Shown: positions 43,479-49,013 of the stretch, piece after piece
How positions within the stretch are numbered: position 1 is the first letter of the stretch
Layout: every line of letters begins with the position of its first letter
NCBI GenBank assembly: GCA_017629985.1
Contig: JAGBWD010000016.1
Location: 1 to 49,013, forward strand
DNA from: Alistipes sp.
GTDB lineage: Bacteria > Bacteroidota > Bacteroidia > Bacteroidales > Rikenellaceae
Reading direction: 5' to 3'
DNA length: 49,013 bases
Made by a program: the position numbers and the translations under genes
Notes under the pieces: generated by a model
Databases searched by the model: none
Told to the model about the DNA's origin: nothing
What the model saw: the letters and a program-made list of their open reading frames with translations, nothing else

Positions 43479-44639
43479 TTAGTTATCGCCAATCTCCTGA
43501 AGCAGCCATTGCATCTCTTCGGCAGTCTCTTTTCGATGTGGTTTTATTCTCTCCAAGTAGTTTCGCAAAATAGGTTTATAATCCAAATTTGTGAATTTTA
43601 ACAAGTTGATATAAACCTTCTGCTCTTGAAGATTCATACCTCTCCAATTGTCAGATACGCGTTCAAACAAGCGTAGCTCATCCTGCTCATTGTACTCAAA
43701 TAGTGGCGTATCACTACTATCTGTATTCCAATTGTGGTGCATACCTGCCAAAACGATACAATCGTAGAGCATTCTACCATCCGCCATAAGCCACTGCTTA
43801 TCCTCCGATTTGAAGAGAGCAAGCCAGCGCCCCAATCCTCTATTAGCCGAATTATCCGCCTCATATTCCACAGAATACGAAAGAGTTCTATAGATATCTC
43901 CATTGGTAACTTCACCCATCCTCTCTTTATCGAGCAACTGCTCAAGACACTCTTCAGGTTTTTTTATAATATCCCAAAAACTCCAAAATTTTTCCATCAC
44001 CCAACAATGCACCAACCCTTCAAGAGCCCCATCTACAAGCCACTCTCCCTCACCATTCTTCATCACGCAGAATGTCTCTATATTTCTGCCATAGTCTATC
44101 ATTATACTTTTGTATGAGTAGATAGTCGTCTGCGCCATCTTCTTGCTCAACTGGACAATAGTGTCGTTGCAGAGATCCTCCTCCGAGATATGGTCATATT
44201 CCCAGCATAGTTCCATTTCATCCTCATTACATCTAACATCAAAGCCCCGCTGCTTAATAAATGGAATGTTGGCCAACAACTCACCGAAGCTCTCCTTTTC
44301 GCAATGAATCCAAACCTGCCAAGGCTCCACATCAACCAAAACGCCATTCTTCGATATCGACTCCCAGTGGATGCACGAACCATCTCCCGTCCATAGATAC
44401 GTTAGTTCCATATCGGGAAAATGTGCAACGACCTCCTTAATCATCTCCTTAGCGGGTTTTACTTTGTCGCTATCTATATCTTCATAACGAAATCCCCAGT
44501 CATAGAATTTCAAACCGCCATACTCATCTGTGTATAACTCAAAGTTGTATTTCTGGTTAAGCTCCTTTGCATATTCGTTGATTTTAGCTATTTCATCGGC
44601 ACTCTTCGCACGCAACGACAAACTCCAAAGAACACTCAT
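43479..44639 (-). CDS. Unknown 386-aa cytoplasmic protein
   Basis: 386 aa, acidic, with many Trp and Tyr and no signal peptide or membrane segment. The first residues (MSVLWSLSLRAKSADEIAKI) resemble those of the 99-aa neighbour (MSTLWGVNKF). Residues 1-130 seem to form one domain (FYDWGFRYEDIDSD; MELTYLWTGDGSCIHWESIS), followed by a mostly helical remainder with LLKFTNLDYKPILRNYLERI near the end. No known family is recognised. It belongs to the unknown cluster, 22 nt after the 130-aa gene. Confidence 0.75.
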   Translation of the reverse strand: MSVLWSLSLRAKSADEIAKINEYAKELNQKYNFELYTDEYGGLKFYDWGFRYEDIDSDKVKPAKEMIKEVVAHFPDMELTYLWTGDGSCIHWESISKNGVLVDVEPWQVWIHCEKESFGELLANIPFIKQRGFDVRCNEDEMELCWEYDHISEEDLCNDTIVQLSKKMAQTTIYSYKSIMIDYGRNIETFCVMKNGEGEWLVDGALEGLVHCWVMEKFWSFWDIIKKPEECLEQLLDKERMGEVTNGDIYRTLSYSVEYEADNSANRGLGRWLALFKSEDKQWLMADGRMLYDCIVLAGMHHNWNTDSSDTPLFEYNEQDELRLFERVSDNWRGMNLQEQKVYINLLKFTNLDYKPILRNYLERIKPHRKETAEEMQWLLQEIGDN

Positions 44640-44661
44640 AATAGTCTATATTATCTTTTAT

Positions 44662-45054
44662 TTAAAATGGAATATCACCACCAACCTCATCTGCTCTCTT
44701 TGTAAGTTTCTCCTGCTGCTGCTTCTCCCATTCGGTCTTAGGTGGGCGGACAAAGTATCTGCCCTCATCGTCATTTGTGTCGTACGACTGCACGACCCCA
44801 TCCTCGTAATATTCGGTGAGGGAGTAGAAGTTGTCGTAGCCGACAAAGAAGCACAATACCTCCGCAACCAAAGAGATTGCGTCTGTGCGCTCCTCGATAC
44901 GTAGCACGCCATCGGAGTAGTCGAACTCAATCTGCGTATTGAGGCCCAACGCATTTTGGCTCTTCACAAAGTGCGACTCCTTGAAAATGTTGTAAACTCG
45001 CTTTGCCGCCTCTCCATCCACTGCAAAGTGGTTTATTTCAAATTGCTTACCCAT
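44662..45054 (-). CDS. Unknown small acidic protein, paralog B
   Basis: 130 aa. The first 108 residues are homologous to the 99-aa protein at 43104-43403 (HFAVDGEAAKRVYNIFKESH; DGVLRIEE; CFFVGYDNFYSL; DTNDDEGRYFVRPP). A charged C-terminal extension (EWEKQQQEKLTKRADEVGGD) is absent from the paralog. Cytoplasmic, function unknown. Confidence 0.75.
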   Translation of the reverse strand: MGKQFEINHFAVDGEAAKRVYNIFKESHFVKSQNALGLNTQIEFDYSDGVLRIEERTDAISLVAEVLCFFVGYDNFYSLTEYYEDGVVQSYDTNDDEGRYFVRPPKTEWEKQQQEKLTKRADEVGGDIPF

Positions 45055-45075
45055 ATTTGTTACTTCATTTTATCC

Positions 45076-45219
45076 CTATACAACTAAATTGCGCACGCTC
45101 TCGGGTAGATGCGACTTATAAAACTCCACATCCTCGGCAGGTACGCGCATGACTTTGAGATTGCCATACTCGTTGATGCGTGAGAATAGATAACAGCCCT
45201 CTCCAATCTTATTCTCCAT
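45076..45219 (-). CDS. Unknown 47-aa protein
   Basis: 47 aa starting MENKIGEGCYLFSRINEYGN and ending LPESVRNLVV. I chose the ATG at 45219, which lies 2 nt after the stop of the preceding broken gene, because upstream in-frame codons overlap that gene. No family recognised. Confidence 0.6.
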   Translation of the reverse strand: MENKIGEGCYLFSRINEYGNLKVMRVPAEDVEFYKSHLPESVRNLVV

Positions 45220-45221
45220 AG

Positions 45222-45358
45222 TTATTTCTTTGTCTTCTTCTCGGGTGCGAGTTCTACGATTTTGTCGTGCCAATCTTTGGAAGAACAAGAACCCTTCGCA
45301 ATCACGAACTTCTTACCCTCTTCAATAGCCTTTATATAGGCATCGGTGTATGCGCCAT
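45222..45358 (-). pseudogene. Small gene broken by a one-base deletion after the start codon
   Basis: From the ATG at 45358 the frame ends after eight codons (MAHTPMPI). One base over, the frame is open to a stop at 45222 and reads GAYTDAYIKAIEEGKKFVIA and then KGSCSSKDWHDKIVELAPEK. Adding one G after the ATG would give an intact 45-aa protein beginning MGAYTDAY. The interval is 137 nt, exactly one short of the 138 needed. A sequencing error would look the same. Confidence 0.65.
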
Positions 45359-45372
45359 AATACTATCTTTTC

Positions 45373-45597
45373 TTAACGGTTTCTACTCTTTCTTCTTTCG
45401 CGGAGTACCTCTTCGTGGATCTGCTCCTCTGCACAGGCAGCCGCTGCTGCAGCAAGTGACAATCCAACAAGAATCATCGGTACCGACACCCAATTAGACT
45501 CGATAAATACAATGTCGAACCACGACAAGAAGTCGTCAATGATTCCCAAAGCCATAAGCGCAACGCCTATAAAGCCCATAATCTTCAAAAATCTCAT
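45373..45597 (-). CDS. Small membrane protein of the unknown cluster
   Basis: 74 aa with two hydrophobic helices: residues 5-22 (KIMGFIGVALMALGIIDD) and 36-56 (VSVPMILVGLSLAAAAAACA), then a charged tail (EEQIHEEVLRERRKSRNR). No family recognised. It lies 20 nt after the 339-aa gene and 14 nt before the broken small gene. Confidence 0.68.
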   Translation of the reverse strand: MRFLKIMGFIGVALMALGIIDDFLSWFDIVFIESNWVSVPMILVGLSLAAAAAACAEEQIHEEVLRERRKSRNR

Positions 45598-45617
45598 TGT
45601 CTATAAAGTTTTTAATT

Positions 45618-46637
45618 TTAATCTAACCACACGAGGCGCTTAAAGAACTCAATCCAGAAATCGCGTACCTCTCTGCGCTTCATTTTTCGGACGCCCGCGT
45701 AAAAGCTCGAAAACCACTCTTCGGCCCTTCGAACACCTGAAGGTTTGGTTGAACCAATGACTATCCAAATCATAAAAGTAAATGCAGGAATGAAAATAAA
45801 CCAAGAGGTAATTATGTCATCAAGATTCTCTTCTAATGTTCCCGCTTTACATACTAGCCACAAAAGCCCCCCGGCCACTATGGTCGCTAATATCCAGCCT
45901 CCGTTTATCCACGGGCGATATTTGCAACGCCTTTCAAGTACAGCAACAACGCCCAAAGGATTTCGCTTGGCGTTGCACCACCACAGCTGCGTAAAGTATG
46001 CTCCCATTCCTACTGAAAATATCCAAATTTTTGTGGTAGACCATTCCAAATAGTATCCGAGCCAAGCAGTAAGACCTCCTGCCACAACCATCAAAAAGAG
46101 GTGAAAAAAGAGCATACGCCTATCACTCCTAAAGTTTTGCTCATCGGCATCCATTTTTGCTCTCCATGACCTCTGAAAAGCCTCCATCTTCTCCTCCTCG
46201 GTCATCTCCGGCTCCTCCGGCTCGACCTTTTTCTTCTTGGCTCGGCCCTTCCAGCTCTGCTCTGCAACCAGCTCTCGCTCGGCGTTATAGACCACGATAT
46301 TGACCTTGTTATCGACAATCTCCCACTCGTTGTATGGAGCCTCCTTGATAATCTCTCGACCCTCGTTTCGGAGTATCGCCTTTACAAGGGCTGTGGCATC
46401 CTCATAATCATTAGGGGCATAGTCGTAGGTAGTGACCTTCAAAATCTCATGGTCGGCAGGGTCAAATGACGCATCAAGGGTAACACCATCAGCATCGAAA
46501 GTGTAAAATTTAAGTTTGCCGTTGGCATAGGTGTAGGCAAGAGTTTCTCGCTCGACAACGCCATCCTCATCTACGGTGTCGTAGGAGATAAGCATCAATG
46601 CCCCCTCTATATCTTGAAATGTTAAGTTGTGTTTCAT
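45618..46637 (-). CDS. Unknown protein with soluble N-terminus and four-helix membrane domain
   Basis: 339 aa. Residues 1-130 form a soluble beta-rich region with many acidic residues (LISYDTVDEDGVVERETLAY; NGKLKFYTFDADGVTLDASF). A charged linker (RAKKKKVEPEEPEMTEEEKM) leads to four predicted membrane helices, beginning near LFFHLFLMVVAGGL, IWIFSVGMGAYF, ILATIVAGGLLWLV and FIPAFTFMIWIVIG. It ends with a basic, aromatic tail (KMKRREVRDFWIEFFKRLVW). No family recognised. It is the first gene of the cluster, with a promoter at 46663-46692. Confidence 0.72.
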   Translation of the reverse strand: MKHNLTFQDIEGALMLISYDTVDEDGVVERETLAYTYANGKLKFYTFDADGVTLDASFDPADHEILKVTTYDYAPNDYEDATALVKAILRNEGREIIKEAPYNEWEIVDNKVNIVVYNAERELVAEQSWKGRAKKKKVEPEEPEMTEEEKMEAFQRSWRAKMDADEQNFRSDRRMLFFHLFLMVVAGGLTAWLGYYLEWSTTKIWIFSVGMGAYFTQLWWCNAKRNPLGVVAVLERRCKYRPWINGGWILATIVAGGLLWLVCKAGTLEENLDDIITSWFIFIPAFTFMIWIVIGSTKPSGVRRAEEWFSSFYAGVRKMKRREVRDFWIEFFKRLVWLD

Positions 46638-46662
46638 AGCGGTTTTAGTTTATGTGATACTA

Positions 46663-46692
46663 CTAATATAGAAACTTTTTCAAAAATTTCAA
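46663..46692 (-). promoter_or_regulatory. Promoter of the unknown cluster
   Basis: Minus strand TTG (46690-46692), 19 nt, TATATTAG (46663-46670), one base from consensus. It lies after the dusB terminator, so the cluster is transcribed independently. Confidence 0.6.
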
Positions 46693-46775
46693 AAAAATCT
46701 GCACCTTAATTTTCAAGCACACCATTAAACACCTGATAGAAAATAGAATAAAAAATACCACTAATTGTGGCTCAC

Positions 46776-46802
46776 AAAAAAATGGGTGGCAAAAACCACC
46801 CA
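46776..46802 (-). terminator. Terminator of dusB
   Basis: A 7-bp stem TGGGTGG/CCACCCA (46783-46789 with 46796-46802), followed on the minus strand by a run of T. Confidence 0.8.
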
Positions 46803-46866
46803 CTTACCTATCAATTTAATCGGTTATCACTTTGTCATGTTTAGCATGACAATCTATCGTCTGGCA

Positions 46867-47889
46867 CTACAAATCGTGCGACAGGGGCGCTGGCACCGCC
46901 TCGCGCATATCAAAGTCACCCCAACGCTCGGCAACATAGTCCAACGTAGAGAGTATCTCCTCAACATCAAATGATGTCACAAGTTTGAGACGCGTCTGCT
47001 TAAAGTCGGGAAGACCCTTAAAGTAGTTCGTAAGGTGGCGGCGCATCTCCAAGACTCCTACCCTATCGCCCTTCACCTCCAACGACTTTGCAAGATGCTC
47101 CTTGGCAATCGCAATACGCTCCACAACAGAGGGTTGCGGAAGTAACTCTCCCGTCTCAAGGTAGTGTTTGCACTCGCGGAAAATCCAGGGACGACCATAG
47201 GTAGCACGGCCAATCATCACACCATCCACGCCATAGCGGTCGAACATAAGTTTGCACTTCTCGGCAGAGTCTACATCACCATTACCGATGATAGGGATTG
47301 TTATGCGTGGGTCGTTTTTAATCTTTCCGATAAGTGTCCAGTCGGCCTCACCACGATACATCTGTGAGCGTGTACGGCCGTGGATTGTAAGAGCGGCAAT
47401 ACCCACATCCTGAAGGCGCAGGGCTATCTCCTCGATATTCTTCATCTCATCGCTCCAGCCTAGGCGTGTCTTTACCGTAACAGGCTTATTCACAGCACGA
47501 ACAATCTGACGTGTCATCTCCACCATAAGGTCGGGGTCCTTCATCATGCCCGAGCCTGCGCCACGTCCCGCAATCTTCTTCACGGGGCAGCCGAAGTTGA
47601 TATCTATAATATCGGGATTCGCGCTCTCGGCGATACGTGCCGCCTCAACCATAGGCTCTATCAAGTGACCATAAATCTGAATACCTACGGGGCGCTCATA
47701 ATCGGCGATGTTTAGCTTGGCACGCGACTTCCACGCATCGCGGATAAGGCCATCAGATGAGATAAACTCCGTATATACGACATCGGCACCAAACCTCTTG
47801 CACATATAGCGAAACGAGGGATCTGTAACATCCTCCATAGGTGCGAGGAACAGGGGCTTGTCACCTAACTCAATATTTGAAATCTTCAT
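46867..47889 (-). CDS. dusB: tRNA-dihydrouridine synthase DusB
   Basis: 340 aa from the ATG at 47889; an ATG 12 nt upstream is less likely because family members start near MKIGNIEL. FMN-binding barrel: FLAPMEDVTDPSFR, the catalytic-Cys loop in IDINFGCPVKKI (Cys near 103), RLGWSDE, IHGRTRSQMYRGEADW, IGNGDVDS and IGRATYGRPWIF. A helical RNA-binding tail follows. It reduces specific uridines of tRNA to dihydrouridine with NADPH. A -7 box TACCTTTG lies just upstream without a clear -33. Confidence 0.94.
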   Translation of the reverse strand: MKISNIELGDKPLFLAPMEDVTDPSFRYMCKRFGADVVYTEFISSDGLIRDAWKSRAKLNIADYERPVGIQIYGHLIEPMVEAARIAESANPDIIDINFGCPVKKIAGRGAGSGMMKDPDLMVEMTRQIVRAVNKPVTVKTRLGWSDEMKNIEEIALRLQDVGIAALTIHGRTRSQMYRGEADWTLIGKIKNDPRITIPIIGNGDVDSAEKCKLMFDRYGVDGVMIGRATYGRPWIFRECKHYLETGELLPQPSVVERIAIAKEHLAKSLEVKGDRVGVLEMRRHLTNYFKGLPDFKQTRLKLVTSFDVEEILSTLDYVAERWGDFDMREAVPAPLSHDL

Positions 47890-48003
47890 AAAAATCAACA
47901 ATTATAGCACAAAGGTATGAAATTTTTGCTGTAAATGGTGAAAGTTTCGCAAAGAAAACGTATTTTTGTAATTTAGAAAATTACTATTATTACAGATACA
48001 AGT

Positions 48004-49013
48004 ATGGTTAATATCAAAGAGTTTATCACCAGCGTTGTGGCTATAATTTTGCTATTTGCTTGCAGTGCGTGTGAGTCCGCCGTTGCACCTACCAATTCAA
48101 ATGATTCTGATTTGGGTGATGTTGAGTTTGTTGTTGATTTTAATCAAAACAATGAAGGCGATGAGAGTCAGAACAAAGGTGATGGTACGGCAGAGTCTCC
48201 TGCACAAGTAACAGAGGAAGAGCCATTAAATGTGGTTGTTTCCCAGGAGAGTAGCTACACTGACCCTAATGGTACAGTTTATACTTGTGAACCAAAGGCA
48301 AGTGTTGAGGTTGTTGCTCTTGAAAAAAGAGTTTATGCTGAAGATATTGAGGCTTTAACAAAGATTAGCGAAGATATCGAGGTTACTACAACAAAAGAGG
48401 GTGATAACCCTGTTATTTTTTCTACAAATCAGGTGTTTACTATCGGTGGCCAAAAGGTGGTATTCGATTTATCTCACGAGGTTTATACTTATGTAAATTC
48501 TCAAGATAAAGAGATTGAGATGCCATATATTAAGGTCAATGAGGCAAACTTTGGTTATGGTATAACAAATGCTCCTGATGAAACAAGAGCTCAAGAATCT
48601 CCTATTTCACTTAAGGCGTTATCTGTTAGTCGTGCATCTATTACTGAAGATATAGAGTTTGAGGTTAGTGCAAGATTTAATGTTAAGCTTGAGAGCGTTA
48701 ATACCAAGTCAGAACAGTCGCAATTATTTGAGATTGAGGTTAAGTATATTGGTGTTATTGAGAATGTAACGGAGCTTGATGGAATTCTTAACTATACGAT
48801 TGAAAATAGTTCTCAAAACAATGAGATAGTAGATAGCGGTGAGCTTATTCTTGATATTAACCAAGTTGGTATGTTTAGTCGTGATGGCGAGAGTGTATAT
48901 AGCGCGGAGCCTAGGGCAACTATTAAACTTAGTGTTGATGATGGTGTTAGCTCTGCAACAAGTAGTGAGTTGTTAAGGGATGATAATTGGACAATAAGTA
49001 CCGATACTTCAAC
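48004..49013 (+). CDS. Large surface-type lipoprotein, 3' end beyond the window
   Basis: 336 complete codons are open to the window edge. The N-terminus MVNIKEFITSVVAIILLFAC ends in a lipobox with Cys20 or Cys23 (ACSAC). A low-complexity Asn/Asp/Glu/Gln linker (about 30-75) follows, then beta-rich repeats; two blocks look alike: DPNGTVYTCEPKASVEVV and RDGESVYSAEPRATIKLS. This suggests repeated Ig- or BACON-like domains in an exposed protein. Codon use is much more AT-rich (many GAT, GTT, TAT) than in the neighbouring dusB gene, which hints at horizontal acquisition. A -7-like TATTTTTG lies near 47960. Confidence 0.75.
   Translation, partial: MVNIKEFITSVVAIILLFACSACESAVAPTNSNDSDLGDVEFVVDFNQNNEGDESQNKGDGTAESPAQVTEEEPLNVVVSQESSYTDPNGTVYTCEPKASVEVVALEKRVYAEDIEALTKISEDIEVTTTKEGDNPVIFSTNQVFTIGGQKVVFDLSHEVYTYVNSQDKEIEMPYIKVNEANFGYGITNAPDETRAQESPISLKALSVSRASITEDIEFEVSARFNVKLESVNTKSEQSQLFEIEVKYIGVIENVTELDGILNYTIENSSQNNEIVDSGELILDINQVGMFSRDGESVYSAEPRATIKLSVDDGVSSATSSELLRDDNWTISTDTS

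Overview
The window is chromosomal DNA from a member of Bacteroidota, most likely the order Bacteroidales. Evidence for the phylum: at least fifteen intergenic regions carry the Bacteroidetes promoter layout (TTG, 18-21 nt, TAnnTTTG), purine-rich ribosome binding sites are largely missing, and Bacteroidales-typical families are present (DUF4251, DUF4919, BACON plus clostripain, an Hc1-like histone, a FeoA-FeoB fusion, FKBP-like lipoproteins). Genus cannot be fixed from sequence alone; a gut Rikenellaceae or related lineage is plausible.

Layout. 1-4.4 kb: tRNA-Leu(CAA), a NifX-like protein, malate dehydrogenase, an orphan PTS IIC-like membrane protein and a MATE exporter. 4.5-9.5 kb: an RluB-type pseudouridine synthase with a long Arg-rich tail, then a leftward operon of an active and an inactive M16 peptidase, an HD phosphohydrolase and UmuD, driven by two exact copies of one promoter. 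9.6-17.5 kb: a potassium-channel-like protein with an atypical filter, lipoproteins, MscL, a leftward fucosidase-sirtuin-L,D-transpeptidase operon, a dicarboxylate symporter, and a strongly promoted 200-nt rod-like RNA candidate in front of a small secreted protein. 17.3-26.5 kb: FeoAB with a FeoB-associated Cys-rich peptide, an Hc1-like protein, and the operon cvfB-methyltransferase-amidase-TSUP-uvrA. 26.6-38.5 kb: tandem FKBP-like lipoproteins, ruvA, an OmpH-like lipoprotein, cdaA, an acidic small protein, ligA-dapA-DUF4919, a BACON-clostripain lipoprotein and ffh. 38.6-41.3 kb: a sigma factor paired with an unusual protein that joins an anti-sigma-like N-terminus, a C39-like peptidase domain and a RyR domain; a WYL regulator; tRNA-Lys(TTT).

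The accessory part is 41.38-46.7 kb. A complete IS3-family element (1400 bp, 3-bp target duplication) sits 9 nt past the tRNA-Lys terminator. Next to it is a leftward cluster, with its own promoter, of unrecognised small proteins: two full paralogs, a 19-codon remnant of a third, a gene broken by one base after its start, and membrane proteins. It looks like a decaying immunity or conflict locus, but no function can be assigned. The window ends with dusB and the 5' part of an AT-rich surface lipoprotein gene.

The strongest candidates for something undescribed are the sigma/C39/RyR pair, the rod-like RNA at 15.97-16.29 kb, and the unknown cluster at 43.1-46.6 kb.
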